Counted from the first letter of the stretch, positions 27,151 to 38,192 are shown. The stretch: DNA of 64,000 nucleotides from Saccharospirillaceae bacterium (GCA_021208685.1 JAJOJJ010000020.1:124001-188000); one strand, 5' to 3'. Made by a program: numbers and translations. Notes: a model not told the origin generated them from the letters alone.

Positions 27151-29708
27151 ACGCTGTCATGCACTTGTTGACCGGGGTGCAGCGCCACCCCTGGCTGATG
27201 ATGCTGGGTCTGCTGCTGGTAACCGTTGTTGCGCTTGGCGCGGCGGGTCAGCTGCAGATTAACAGCACGCCTTACATGATCGACAACAGCCACCCCAGCC
27301 GGGTGGCCGACCACGACACCAAGCGTCTGTTCTCCAATTCCGGTGAGCAGGCTTTTGTTGCCATCGATAACCCGGAGGGCAATGTGTTCAACGCGCAGAG
27401 TCTGGCGACCGTGCTGGAGCTGAGCCGTGCTTTTGAACGCATGTTGCTGATCAGTGAGGCTGATATTCAGCACCTGAACGCACTGGCCGCCGCTGAGACC
27501 CTGACCACCCCGCAGGTGAATGCCCTGCTGCAGGATGGCTTAACACCGCAGGATATTCCGGTTTTGCAGCGTCTGGCACGGCAGGACGGTCTCAGTCCTG
27601 CGGATAAAGCCTGGCTGGAGAATCTGGCCGTGCGTCTGCGTCCGGTCAAACGGGTGCGCAGCCTGGCGCGTATGGAGCATATCGAAGCCTTCAGCGGTGG
27701 TCTGGATGTCCGTCCGCTGATGAAAACCCTGCCGCAGACCGATGCGGAGCGCAATGCGCTGCGCGAGGCGGTATTGGCCAACCCGATGTTTATTAATGGT
27801 CTGGTATCGCCCAGAGGTAACGCCACCACCATTCAGGTGGAATTCAATATTGCCGAGGATGATTCACCGGCCATGTTGCTGGCCTATGGCGAAATCAGCC
27901 GCATTATTAACGATGTCTCTGCGCGTGAAGGCTTCAGCGACCGCATTTACCTGAGTGGCCCACCGATGATTGCCGCGCAAACCGCTACCAGTATGGAACA
28001 GGATAACCAAACCCTGCTGCCCGGCGTGCTGCTGGTGATTATCGTCGTGCTGCTGCTCAGCTTTGGCCGTCTGCAGGGCGTGGTTGCACCATTGCTGATT
28101 GCTGTGATTTCGCTGTTCTGGACACTGGGAGCGATGGCCGCTTTCGGGGTAAAACAAAACATCGTTACCTCCATGCTGCCGGTGTTTATCATCGCCATCG
28201 CCGTGTGCGATGCCATTCACTTCCTCTCCACTTACTACCGTCTGCTGCCGGATAATCCGGACCGTGCGGCCCGTACCCAGGCCGCTTCCGAGGCGTTGCG
28301 CAAACTGTTCTGGCCAATGCTGGTGACGAGCGTGACGACCATGGCCGGTTTCTTTGCCCTGAGCTGGACGGAAGTCATCTTCATCCGCGAATTCGGAATC
28401 TTTGTGGGTCTTGGCGTGTTGTTCGCCTGGATCGTCACCATGCTGTTTTTACCGGCGCTGGTGATTCTGTGGAAAGCTCCGCGGCCGCGTTTTGGCTTAT
28501 TGGTCAGTGATCTGATCAGCCGTTTTATGGGCCTGCTCGGACGGGTGGCCGGTCATGGTAAAACCGTGGTGCTGGCGGTTGTGGTGCTGATGGCCGGCGG
28601 CCTGATTTACACCCAGCAGAACCTGACCGTGGATAATCAGGTGATCGGTTACTTCGAAGAAGACAGCCGTATCCGCCAGGATGACGCCGCGATCAACGCC
28701 AACTTCGGCGGCTCCACCGTGGTCAGCTTCCTGCTGGAAAGCAACGAGGTGGATGCCTTTAAGCAGCCGCAGGTGATTCTGGCCGTGGAAAAACTGCAGC
28801 AGCAGCTGAACAGCGATCCGCTGGTGGGCTTTACCATTTCACCGGTGAGCTTTATTGAGCGGATGCATCAGGTGCTGAGCGCTGCTGACGGTGAAAGCAG
28901 CGGCAGCGCTGCCGATTACCGGCTGCCATCGGATCTGACCCAACCGATGCTGGCGCAGTACTACCTGCTGTACGAAAACGCCAACGGTCAGGACCTGTTT
29001 GATGTGGTGGATCGCCGTTTCTCCAATGGCCGCATTCTCACTGTGCTGCACAGCGACCGTTCATCCGAAGTGGGCGCTGTGATTGAGCGCGTCATGAATG
29101 AAGCCCGCAGCGTACTGCCAGCTGGTGTCAGCATCCGCGCCGCCGGTTATGGTGAAATTCTGGTGGCCACCACCGATGCGGTGGTCGGTGGTCAGATTCA
29201 GAGCCTGCTGCTGGCGGTGGTGCTGATTGCACTGCTGGTGGTCGCCATTCTGCGTTCATTGCGCCTCGGTTTGCTGGCGCTGCTGCCACTGCTGTTCACG
29301 CTGGTGGGGGTCTTTACCCTCATGGCACTGACCGGCACCGCACTGGATATCGGTACGTCGATCATTGCGGCTATCTCCTTTGGTATTGGCATCGATTACG
29401 CCATTCATACCATTGCCGCACTGCGCCTCAGCAAAGGTCAGGATCAGGCCGAGCTGGTGGCCAATGCGCTGCAATACTGCGGTAAGCCGATTCTGATCAA
29501 CACCCTGGCGCTGGGCTTTGGCTTCCTGGTGCTGACCCTGTCGGGTTATCAGGCACTGGTGAACCTGGGCTACTTTATCTCGCTCACCATGCTGTTCAGT
29601 GCACTCTTTGCACTGCTGGTACTGCCAGCCTTCCATCGTCCGGATGCGCCACAGGCCAGCGTTGCGGAGCGCGCCGATAACGGTCTGGCGGAGCCTGCCA
29701 ATGCGTAG
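27147..29708 (+). CDS. MMPL/HpnN-type RND-superfamily lipid exporter
   Basis: An 853-residue inner-membrane protein with two halves, each one N-terminal helix, a large periplasmic loop and a five-helix bundle, about 12 helices in all. The bundles carry CDAIHFLSTYYR and GIGIDYAIHTIAAL, where acidic residues in the helices of MMPL proteins couple to the proton gradient. It is the COG1033 type, related to HpnN and MmpL3, which move hydrophobic lipids to the periplasm, not the AcrB type. Downstream genes for a LolA-like protein and a barrel suggest a route to the outer membrane. Start overlaps the previous stop (ATGA). Confidence 0.88.
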   Translation: MNAVMHLLTGVQRHPWLMMLGLLLVTVVALGAAGQLQINSTPYMIDNSHPSRVADHDTKRLFSNSGEQAFVAIDNPEGNVFNAQSLATVLELSRAFERMLLISEADIQHLNALAAAETLTTPQVNALLQDGLTPQDIPVLQRLARQDGLSPADKAWLENLAVRLRPVKRVRSLARMEHIEAFSGGLDVRPLMKTLPQTDAERNALREAVLANPMFINGLVSPRGNATTIQVEFNIAEDDSPAMLLAYGEISRIINDVSAREGFSDRIYLSGPPMIAAQTATSMEQDNQTLLPGVLLVIIVVLLLSFGRLQGVVAPLLIAVISLFWTLGAMAAFGVKQNIVTSMLPVFIIAIAVCDAIHFLSTYYRLLPDNPDRAARTQAASEALRKLFWPMLVTSVTTMAGFFALSWTEVIFIREFGIFVGLGVLFAWIVTMLFLPALVILWKAPRPRFGLLVSDLISRFMGLLGRVAGHGKTVVLAVVVLMAGGLIYTQQNLTVDNQVIGYFEEDSRIRQDDAAINANFGGSTVVSFLLESNEVDAFKQPQVILAVEKLQQQLNSDPLVGFTISPVSFIERMHQVLSAADGESSGSAADYRLPSDLTQPMLAQYYLLYENANGQDLFDVVDRRFSNGRILTVLHSDRSSEVGAVIERVMNEARSVLPAGVSIRAAGYGEILVATTDAVVGGQIQSLLLAVVLIALLVVAILRSLRLGLLALLPLLFTLVGVFTLMALTGTALDIGTSIIAAISFGIGIDYAIHTIAALRLSKGQDQAELVANALQYCGKPILINTLALGFGFLVLTLSGYQALVNLGYFISLTMLFSALFALLVLPAFHRPDAPQASVAERADNGLAEPANA

Positions 29709-30690
29709 GCTGCAACGTCTGCTGCTGGCCTGTTCGTTTGCCTGCTCGCTGCCGCTGGCAGCGGTGCAGGCACAAACAGTCATGCAGGATAACGAATGGC
29801 AGGTGATCAGCCTGTATCCGCCGCACGGTGTGTATCAGGCTGAACTGTTAGTGCAACTGGTCGCCGCCGTTGAAGGGTTGTGGCAGGTGCAGGGCAGCGA
29901 TGGTCAGCCCTTGCTGCGTACCATCGACAGTCTGGCAAGCATGAACGTGATTGTTGCCCAGCAGGAGGAAGTACGCTTTCGCCGGATTATTGAAAAAGGC
30001 GAACTGAACCCTGCCGGTATGCAGCGTTTACAGGCTCTGGTGGAAGAGCATCCGCTGGTTCAGCGGCGATTGGTGTCGGCTGATGCTCAGGCCACGCATT
30101 TGTGGCTGCGGCTGAAACAGCCAGCCACTGTCGCCGGGTCAGAACAACTCAGTGAGCACCTGCGGGCCAGTCTGAATGCTGCCGGTAACCGGTGTGTGAG
30201 GGTGGCGAATGAACACGGCCCTCTGGCTGGCCGGTACATGACTCAGTGGCAGTACGATACACCTCAGCGGGTTGATGGCGTGGCCGCGCTGCAGGCGCTG
30301 GCAGAGGTGCAGCAGCAACTGAGTCACGCGCCGGAAGCGCCGGATGCTGACCACGGACGCCTGTATTCGGTGCTGGATCTGTTGTCGTACCTTGGCACTG
30401 TTCTCGGTGGTGATCTGCTCGGCGCTGACGGTCTGCCACAAAACAATGCGGCACTGGCGCAGATGTATATGATGGCTGAAAGCCTGCGCAGTCGTGATCT
30501 TCAGACTCTGGCGCGTCCGGATTTCCGTCAGTTACAGCTGGTGGTGCTGGGCCATAAAGCCCCGCTGAGTGCCCCTCCTCTTGCTCAATATCAACTTACC
30601 CATACCAGCATCTGGACGGCGTCTGCGCGTGATTACCACGTGCTGGATTGCCGCGCACAGGCGTTGGTGACGTCGGAGAATTCATTATGA
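29701..30690 (+). CDS. Periplasmic protein resembling an RND transporter loop domain
   Basis: A 329-residue protein with a signal peptide (about 1-24, ending AVQAQ) and no later membrane segment. Its middle (about 30-170) resembles the first periplasmic loop of the RND protein encoded just upstream. Here LQALVEEHPLVQRRLVSADA parallels LREAVLANPMFINGLVSPRG there, followed in both by a beta strand of the same type. That suggests a duplicated porter domain released as a soluble protein, perhaps an adaptor for the exporter. I know no characterised homologue. The ATG overlaps the RND stop (ATGCGTAG), and its end overlaps the next ATG. Confidence 0.65.
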   Translation: MRRLQRLLLACSFACSLPLAAVQAQTVMQDNEWQVISLYPPHGVYQAELLVQLVAAVEGLWQVQGSDGQPLLRTIDSLASMNVIVAQQEEVRFRRIIEKGELNPAGMQRLQALVEEHPLVQRRLVSADAQATHLWLRLKQPATVAGSEQLSEHLRASLNAAGNRCVRVANEHGPLAGRYMTQWQYDTPQRVDGVAALQALAEVQQQLSHAPEAPDADHGRLYSVLDLLSYLGTVLGGDLLGADGLPQNNAALAQMYMMAESLRSRDLQTLARPDFRQLQLVVLGHKAPLSAPPLAQYQLTHTSIWTASARDYHVLDCRAQALVTSENSL

Positions 30691-31490
30691 AATTACTGCT
30701 GAAAAGCGCAGCGCTTACGCTGCTGGGACTGGCCATACTGCCGGCGCTGGCCGTCAGCGAAAAAACCATGAAACCGGAAACACTGCTCGAGCAGGTGCGT
30801 GACCGTGACGAAGGTGATGACCGCCGTTCACGCATGATTCTGGAACAGACCATGAGCGACGGCTTTGTGCGTGAGCGCGAATTATTAATGCTGGAAAAAA
30901 AATTCGGCGCTGAGCGTAAAGCCGTGCTGTATTTCACCGCGCCGGCCGATACCGCCGGAACCGGCATTCTGATGTTCAGCTACGAAGAGGCCAGCGGCAA
31001 AGACGATGATCAGTGGCTGTATTTACCGGCGCTGCGCCAGTCACGCCGTATTGCCACCAACTCGAAAGAAGGCCCGTTTCTGGGGACGGATTTTTCCTTC
31101 GCCGATATTGAACGTCTGCGTGTCAATGATTACCTCTACGAAGATCAGGGCAGCACAGAAATGAATGGCCGCACTCTGCATAAAATTGCAGCACACACCG
31201 CCAATGGTCTGGAAAATCCTCGCACCGGCTACAGCCAGCGGGTGATTTACGTCGATGCCGAACGCCAGCTGATTATGCGCGATGAGTTTTATCGTGAAGG
31301 GCGTCATATCAAAACCTTTGAGGTGACCGGCCTGAAAGAAATTGACGGTTTCTGGACCGTGACGGAAGCCGTGATGACCAACCATGCGGAAGGTGGCTTT
31401 ACCCGCTTATTGCGCAAAGAAACAACGTACAACGTTGGTATTGCCGATCGTCTGTTTAATGAGCGTACGCTGCGCAGTGGGATTCAGTAA
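30687..31490 (+). CDS. LolA-like outer-membrane lipoprotein-sorting family protein (PF17131 type)
   Basis: A 267-residue periplasmic protein with a signal peptide (about 1-22). The body has the half-barrel pattern of LolA relatives that travel with MMPL exporters: RKAVLYFTAPADTAGTGILM, DDQWLYLPALRQSRRIA, and GPFLGTDFSFADIE. LolA itself carries lipoproteins; members of this branch are thought to carry other lipids, a point known for few. Its place after the RND gene and before a barrel gene supports shuttling of the exported lipid across the periplasm. It overlaps both neighbours. Confidence 0.85.
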   Translation: MKLLLKSAALTLLGLAILPALAVSEKTMKPETLLEQVRDRDEGDDRRSRMILEQTMSDGFVRERELLMLEKKFGAERKAVLYFTAPADTAGTGILMFSYEEASGKDDDQWLYLPALRQSRRIATNSKEGPFLGTDFSFADIERLRVNDYLYEDQGSTEMNGRTLHKIAAHTANGLENPRTGYSQRVIYVDAERQLIMRDEFYREGRHIKTFEVTGLKEIDGFWTVTEAVMTNHAEGGFTRLLRKETTYNVGIADRLFNERTLRSGIQ

Positions 31491-32701
31491 TGGTTCGGAC
31501 TCCGCTTTTTTTAGCGCTGTTGCTGGTTCATGGTGCGGCGCTTGCCGCGCCGTCCTTCAGCGGCAAAGGTCATGCAGAAATTCGTCAGCAGGAACGCGCC
31601 GGTAACCAGACCGGTGATGATCCCGGGCAGCGATATGAAGGCTTGCTGGAAGGGCAAATGAATACCGGCCAGTTAACAACCAACGCGATTTTACTGGGTC
31701 GTTACCGCAGCCAATATGATGATGCTGAAGGGGCTGTGCGGGATGACATGCGCCGTGATGCAGAGCTGCGCGAATTCTACCTGACCTGGTCAGCCGACCG
31801 TTTTGAAATCCGTGCCGGTAAACAGCAACAGGCCTGGGGACGGGCGGATTATTTCCGCATTGTCGATGTCTGGAATCCCCTCGACCTGCGCGAATTCCTT
31901 TTACCGTATTTCGATAATTATTCCCTCGGCCGACAGCCTCGCGGCATGTTAATAACCGATTATTTTGGTGATGTCTGGGAGCAGCAGCTGATCATTGCCG
32001 CACAGCGCAAGGCGACCCGCCTGGCTCCGGCAGGCAGCGATTTTGCTACCAACGGTATGCCTGCCAGTCTGCCGCCAGTGCACGAAGACGGTGATGGTGT
32101 GGATATCGGCTGGCGCGGAAAGCGATTCTGGGCGGGCAATGATATTGAGCTGTACGCCTTTCATGGCTATCACGCTGACGAAATGCTGACCGTTGACCAT
32201 ACGCAGCTGGTACGCGAACAAGCCAAACGCGATATGTTGGGAACGTCTCTGGCGCGCCCGCTGGGCGATTGGGTTTTACGCAGCGATATTGCGCATTATC
32301 TGCGCGAAGGTCGCCAGACAGCCACAGGTATTGAGGACAGCAGCCGTACTTCAGCACTGCTTGGCTTCGACCGGGTGGACAATGAATGGACCTGGAACCT
32401 GCAGCTGGCGACGACGCACTGGTACGACGAAGAACGTCATCATGATGATGTCTGGGAGTCGTCTGTGTCGGTGGAGAAAAACTGGAGCCGATACCGCTTA
32501 ACCACCGGGCTGTTATGGCTGGTGAACTGGGTCGACGACAGCAGCCAGTTATGGCGCGCAAGTGTCAGCTATGAATTTCTGCCACAATGGAAAATCAGCT
32601 TCGCTGGTGTTGCCTTCGATGGTAAAGACGAGAGTCAGTTTGGTCAGTTTGATGATCAGGATCGTTTACTGCTGACGTTAAGGCGGGATTTTTCGCTGTA
32701 A
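31490..32701 (+). CDS. DUF1302-like outer-membrane beta-barrel protein
   Basis: A 403-residue exported protein with a signal peptide (about 1-20, ending ALAAP). The rest alternates as in a large beta-barrel and contains AGKQQQAWGRADYFRIVDVW and NPLDLREFLLPYFDN, typical of DUF1302 and related porins found next to COG1033 exporters. The last residues RDFSL end with Leu, not Phe, so the terminal signal is imperfect. It would form the outer-membrane end of the pathway. Its ATG shares one base with the previous TAA. The operon ends at a strong terminator. Confidence 0.8.
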   Translation: MVRTPLFLALLLVHGAALAAPSFSGKGHAEIRQQERAGNQTGDDPGQRYEGLLEGQMNTGQLTTNAILLGRYRSQYDDAEGAVRDDMRRDAELREFYLTWSADRFEIRAGKQQQAWGRADYFRIVDVWNPLDLREFLLPYFDNYSLGRQPRGMLITDYFGDVWEQQLIIAAQRKATRLAPAGSDFATNGMPASLPPVHEDGDGVDIGWRGKRFWAGNDIELYAFHGYHADEMLTVDHTQLVREQAKRDMLGTSLARPLGDWVLRSDIAHYLREGRQTATGIEDSSRTSALLGFDRVDNEWTWNLQLATTHWYDEERHHDDVWESSVSVEKNWSRYRLTTGLLWLVNWVDDSSQLWRASVSYEFLPQWKISFAGVAFDGKDESQFGQFDDQDRLLLTLRRDFSL

Positions 32702-32723
32702 CGTCTTCGGTAAATCAGGGCAT

Positions 32724-32753
32724 AAAAAAGAGCTTCGGCGGAAGCTCTTTTTT
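32724..32753. terminator. Bidirectional intrinsic terminator between the E1/RND operon and ppk
   Basis: AAAAAAGAGCTTC, loop GGCG, GAAGCTCTTTTTT; symmetric, so it works for both convergent transcripts. Confidence 0.93.
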
Positions 32754-32785
32754 GCTGAGTGTCGACAGGCCCTAACAACGATCGC

Positions 32786-34885
32786 TTAAGAGGAACTCGC
32801 GGCCAGCGTCTCCAGCAGAATTGCCTGCGCCTTCACCATATCTTCACCTTCAGCCGGTTGAGCACGTACGTAACGGCCATCGGACTGTAAATCCCAGGCC
32901 TGACAGTTATCCAGCATATACACTTCCAGTTCGCTCTTCATGCGCTCTTTCAGTTTGCTGGTTTCAATCGGGAAAGCGGTTTCCACCCGGCGTAACAGGT
33001 TACGTTCCATCAGGTCGGCACTGGCGGCGTAGATTTCATCTTTGCCGTTATTCAGAAAATAGTAAACGCGTGAATGTTCAAGGAAGCGGCCAATAATTGA
33101 GCGTACACGGATATTTTCCGATACACCCTCAATGCCCGGACGTAAGCAACACATGCCGCGAATAATCAGATCAACTTTAACCCCGGCTTGTGACGCCCGG
33201 TATAATGCGCGGATTAATCTTGGTTCGGTCAGGCCGTTAGCTTTCATACGGATTAATCCGGGTTTGCCGGCTTCAGCGTGAGCGCGTTCGCGGTCAACCA
33301 GTTCAATCAGTTTTTTATGCAGGGTAAACGGCGCGTGGAATAATTTTTTAATGCGCAGCGCTTCGCCCATTCCGGTTAATTGCTGGAACACTTTGTGTAC
33401 GTCTTCACCAATGGAGTCATCCCCGGTCAGGAAGCTGTAATCGGTATACACCCGGGCGTTACCTGCATGATAATTGCCGGTGCCCAGATGAACGTAGCGT
33501 TTATATTTATCGCCTTCTTTACGCACAATCAGCATCATTTTGGCGTGGGTTTTATACCCCACCACACCGTATACCACCACGGCACCGGCTTCCTGTAAAC
33601 GGTTCGCCAGATAGAGGTTTTCTTCTTCGTCAAAACGCGCACGCAGTTCAATGACCACGGTTACTTCTTTGCCGTTACGTGCAGCATCCACCAGGGCGTT
33701 TACAATTTCGGATTTTGCTCCGGTACGATACAGGGTTTGCTTAATGGCGCGTACGTTAGGGTCTTTGGCCGCTTCGCGCAGCAGATCCACCACCGGCGTA
33801 AACGACTCAAACGGGTGCAGTAACAGCGTATCTTTGTCGCGGATGCTTTCAAAAATACTTTTGTTGAAGTTAATGTTTTTCGGCAGACCCGGAGTGAATG
33901 GCGTGTATTGCAGATCCGGGCGGGAAATCTGGCCGATGACTTCAATCAGACGACCGAGGTTAACCGGCCCGTTCACGCGGTACAGATCGGTTGCGTCGAG
34001 GTTGAATTGCTTCAGCAGAAAATTCGCCAGCTCTTCCGGACAATTATCGGCCACTTCCAGACGCATCTCTTCGCCAAAATTACGCGAATGCAGCTCGTCT
34101 TCCAGCGCCGAGGCCAGATCGGCAGTATCGTCATGGTCAATTTCAAGGTCGGCGTTACGGGTGACGCGGAACTGGTAACAGCCTTTTACTGTCATGCCGG
34201 GGAACAGCTCGTCGGCGTATTCATGAATCATGGATGACAGGAAAATAAAATGATCGCCGCCTTTGGTGAGCTCGTCCGGTACACGGATAATACGTGGCAG
34301 AGAACGCGGTGCAGGAATAAGCGCCAGACCGGTTTCGCGGCCAAAAGCGTCTTTGCCTTCAAGAGCGACAATAAAATTCAGACTTTTATTCACCAGTCGC
34401 GGGAACGGATGGGAGGGATCAAGACCAATCGGGCTGATGAGCGGCTGAATGCTGTCTTCAAAATATGCCCGCACCCAATTGCGCTGTTCTTCACTCCAGT
34501 CGGCGCGGCGTAAAAAATGAATATTTTCTTTTTCCAGCGCTGGCAACAGCGTGTTATTAAGAATTTCATACTGCCGTTCAACCGTAGTGCTGCACAGCGC
34601 ATGAATGCTGCTTAACACCTGCTGCGGGTGCATGCCATCGGCACCGGTCTGTTCGCGCGCAAAGGTTAATTGCTGAGTCAGGTTGGCGACGCGCACTTCA
34701 TAAAATTCATCAAGATTTTTGCTGAAAATACACAGAAAAAATAAACGTTCCAGTAATGGATGGCTGTCATCCAGTGCCTGTTCCAGAACGCGGATATTAA
34801 ACTGCAAATGGCTCAGTTCGCGGTTTATATAATATTCGCTGCTGCTTAAATCGATAATTTTTTCTGCAATGACGGCGTCGTTCAT
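32786..34885 (-). CDS. ppk: Polyphosphate kinase 1
   Basis: Polymerises the gamma-phosphate of ATP into polyphosphate. The 699-residue chain has the four-domain PPK1 architecture. The N-terminal domain has YYINRELSHLQFNIRVLEQA. The catalytic domains include KQTLYRTGAKSEIVNALVDA and the autophosphorylated histidine in VGYKTHAKMMLIV, followed by HLGTGNYH, then RGMCCLRPG and SIIGRFLEHSRVY. hemB lies 9 bases upstream, as in Pseudomonas, so the two are probably co-transcribed. It works opposite to ppx. Confidence 0.97.
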   Translation of the reverse strand: MNDAVIAEKIIDLSSSEYYINRELSHLQFNIRVLEQALDDSHPLLERLFFLCIFSKNLDEFYEVRVANLTQQLTFAREQTGADGMHPQQVLSSIHALCSTTVERQYEILNNTLLPALEKENIHFLRRADWSEEQRNWVRAYFEDSIQPLISPIGLDPSHPFPRLVNKSLNFIVALEGKDAFGRETGLALIPAPRSLPRIIRVPDELTKGGDHFIFLSSMIHEYADELFPGMTVKGCYQFRVTRNADLEIDHDDTADLASALEDELHSRNFGEEMRLEVADNCPEELANFLLKQFNLDATDLYRVNGPVNLGRLIEVIGQISRPDLQYTPFTPGLPKNINFNKSIFESIRDKDTLLLHPFESFTPVVDLLREAAKDPNVRAIKQTLYRTGAKSEIVNALVDAARNGKEVTVVIELRARFDEEENLYLANRLQEAGAVVVYGVVGYKTHAKMMLIVRKEGDKYKRYVHLGTGNYHAGNARVYTDYSFLTGDDSIGEDVHKVFQQLTGMGEALRIKKLFHAPFTLHKKLIELVDRERAHAEAGKPGLIRMKANGLTEPRLIRALYRASQAGVKVDLIIRGMCCLRPGIEGVSENIRVRSIIGRFLEHSRVYYFLNNGKDEIYAASADLMERNLLRRVETAFPIETSKLKERMKSELEVYMLDNCQAWDLQSDGRYVRAQPAEGEDMVKAQAILLETLAASSS

Positions 34886-34894
34886 GTTAAATCC

Positions 34895-36280
<1,386 letters not shown>

Positions 36281-37255
36281 ATGACAGTAACCCCCCATAA
36301 TATCCAGTCCGGCGCGGTGCGCCTGCACGCGCTGACCCGTGGCGAACCGGCCAATCCGGCGCTGGTGCTGGTGCACGGCTATCCCGATAACCACAGCGTC
36401 TGGGATGCAGTGGCTGAGCGTCTGGCACAGCAGTTTTATGTCATAGCTTACGATGTGCGCGGTGCCGGTCAGTCGGATAAACCGGCAAAAACCGCCGATT
36501 ACCGTATGCCGCTGCTGGCGCAGGATCTTCAGGCGGTGGTGGATGCACTGATCCCTGGCCGGCAGTTTCATCTGGCGGCGCATGACTGGGGTTCCATTCA
36601 GAGCTGGGAATCGGTCACCACCGATGCCTTAAAAGGGCGGATTATTTCTTTTTCCAGCGTGTCGGGGCCGTGCCTCGACCACATGGGTTTCTGGATGCGT
36701 AAGCATCTGTTCTCTGCTTCGTGGGCGAAGCTGAGCAAAGCCATCCGCCAGTTATTCAGCTCCTGGTACATTGTTTTCTTCCAGTTGCCTGTGCTGGCTC
36801 CGCTGTTATGGCGCTCTGGTCTGGCCAAAATATGGCCCGCATTTTTACGTTTGCGAGAAGGGGTGAGCAAGCCCGACATCAACCCTACTCAGCGCGATGA
36901 CGGTGCGATTGGTGTACGCCTCTACCGCGCCAATTTTATGAACAAAATGTTCCGCCCTGAGCAGCGCTTCGCACATTGTCCGGTGCAGTTGATTGTGCCA
37001 ACCGCTGACAACTATGTTGGTACGCAGTTGTTCAGTGAATTAACCGATTGGGTGGAACATTTATACCGCCGCGATATCGACGCCACGCACTGGGTGCTGC
37101 TGACGCATCCACAGCAGGTGGCGCAGTGGATCGCTGATTTTGCCCATACGATTGCCAGCAATCAGGAAGATAACGCGTTACGCGCCGTACGCGTATCAGC
37201 GGTTTCTTCCAATCCATTCTCTGCCGCCCCGCAGCCGGAACACACAGGAGCCTGA
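36281..37255 (+). CDS. Alpha/beta-fold hydrolase (epoxide hydrolase/haloalkane dehalogenase-like)
   Basis: A 324-residue hydrolase. The oxyanion region VHGYPDNHSVW (31-41) and nucleophile elbow HDWGS (Asp102) mark the Asp-nucleophile branch; the base histidine is likely the one in DATHWVLLTHP near 274. A cap of helices lies between about 135 and 230. This fits epoxide or ester hydrolysis in the cytoplasm; the substrate cannot be told. A gene for a PF10118 metal-dependent hydrolase follows after one base, so they are co-transcribed; such pairs are common in hydrocarbon- and lipid-using bacteria. Confidence 0.85.
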   Translation: MTVTPHNIQSGAVRLHALTRGEPANPALVLVHGYPDNHSVWDAVAERLAQQFYVIAYDVRGAGQSDKPAKTADYRMPLLAQDLQAVVDALIPGRQFHLAAHDWGSIQSWESVTTDALKGRIISFSSVSGPCLDHMGFWMRKHLFSASWAKLSKAIRQLFSSWYIVFFQLPVLAPLLWRSGLAKIWPAFLRLREGVSKPDINPTQRDDGAIGVRLYRANFMNKMFRPEQRFAHCPVQLIVPTADNYVGTQLFSELTDWVEHLYRRDIDATHWVLLTHPQQVAQWIADFAHTIASNQEDNALRAVRVSAVSSNPFSAAPQPEHTGA

Positions 37256-37256
37256 T

Positions 37257-38192
37257 ATGAGCAACGCCACATCCAATAACAGCGGGCGCCATGAGCTGAA
37301 AGCGCGCAAAGTCCGCTTTGATCTGCAACAAACCCCGCTGCACTGGATACCCGGTGACGCACTGGCCTCGTATATGACCAACGCCATCCACCTGCTGCTG
37401 CCGGAAGGTGAACTGTGGTTCTGCCGCGTTTATAACAAAGCGCTGCCGCTGGTCAATGACGCTGAACTGCGTGCCGATGTTGAAGGGTTTATCCGTCAGG
37501 AAGCGGTGCACTCACGCGTACACAGTGCTGCGCAAAAGTATCTGAACCAGCACGATATTGATTGTGAGCCTTTTCTTCAGCGGGTGCGTTTTCTGTTTAA
37601 AACCCTGCTGGGTGATAAACCACTGGGGCAGACGTTTCTGCAGCTGAATATGTTCGAACGCGCGTGGCTGATTACCCGCGTGGGGCTGATCGGATCGATA
37701 GAACACTTCACCGGCATTCTTGGCCAGTGGGCGATGGACAATACCAGCTGGAATAAAGCCGACCCGGTGATGGCCGACCTGTTCAAGTGGCATCTGGCCG
37801 AAGAGGTTGAACACCGTACCGTGGCCTACGACCTGCACCGTCATCTGTGCAAAACCCGCATCGGTTTTTACCTCAGCCGCCAGCTGCTGATGGCCTTTGT
37901 ATTTCCGCTGTTTGTGTATTTTGTCTTTACCGGCACCCGCTTTCTGGCGGCGCAGGATAAAGACGCAGACGTGCGGGAAATCGGCCGCTGGGGCTGGCTG
38001 AAAATGACCCGTAACATGGAGCGCTGTGGCCGCAACACCGACCACGTACCGAGCTTCAGTTTTCTGGTAAAGGCCACGCTGCGCTGGCTGTCACCGCGTT
38101 TTCACCCGATCACCGAAGGCGATACCGCCCAGGCACTGGCTTATATTGCCCGTTCCCCGGCGGCACAGCGTGCCGAGATGGACGCTGGCTGA
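37257..38192 (+). CDS. PF10118-type predicted metal-dependent hydrolase
   Basis: A 311-residue protein with a di-metal ligand pattern like that of ferritin-type folds: FIRQEAVHSRVHS (about 78-90), LIGSIEHFTG and WHLAEEVEHRTVAYD. One hydrophobic segment (about 212-232) may anchor it to the membrane. Family members are annotated as metal-dependent hydrolases, but none is well characterised; an oxygen-dependent oxidase role is equally plausible from the ligand set. The ATG follows CAGGAG and begins one base after the preceding stop. Confidence 0.8.
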   Translation: MSNATSNNSGRHELKARKVRFDLQQTPLHWIPGDALASYMTNAIHLLLPEGELWFCRVYNKALPLVNDAELRADVEGFIRQEAVHSRVHSAAQKYLNQHDIDCEPFLQRVRFLFKTLLGDKPLGQTFLQLNMFERAWLITRVGLIGSIEHFTGILGQWAMDNTSWNKADPVMADLFKWHLAEEVEHRTVAYDLHRHLCKTRIGFYLSRQLLMAFVFPLFVYFVFTGTRFLAAQDKDADVREIGRWGWLKMTRNMERCGRNTDHVPSFSFLVKATLRWLSPRFHPITEGDTAQALAYIARSPAAQRAEMDAG

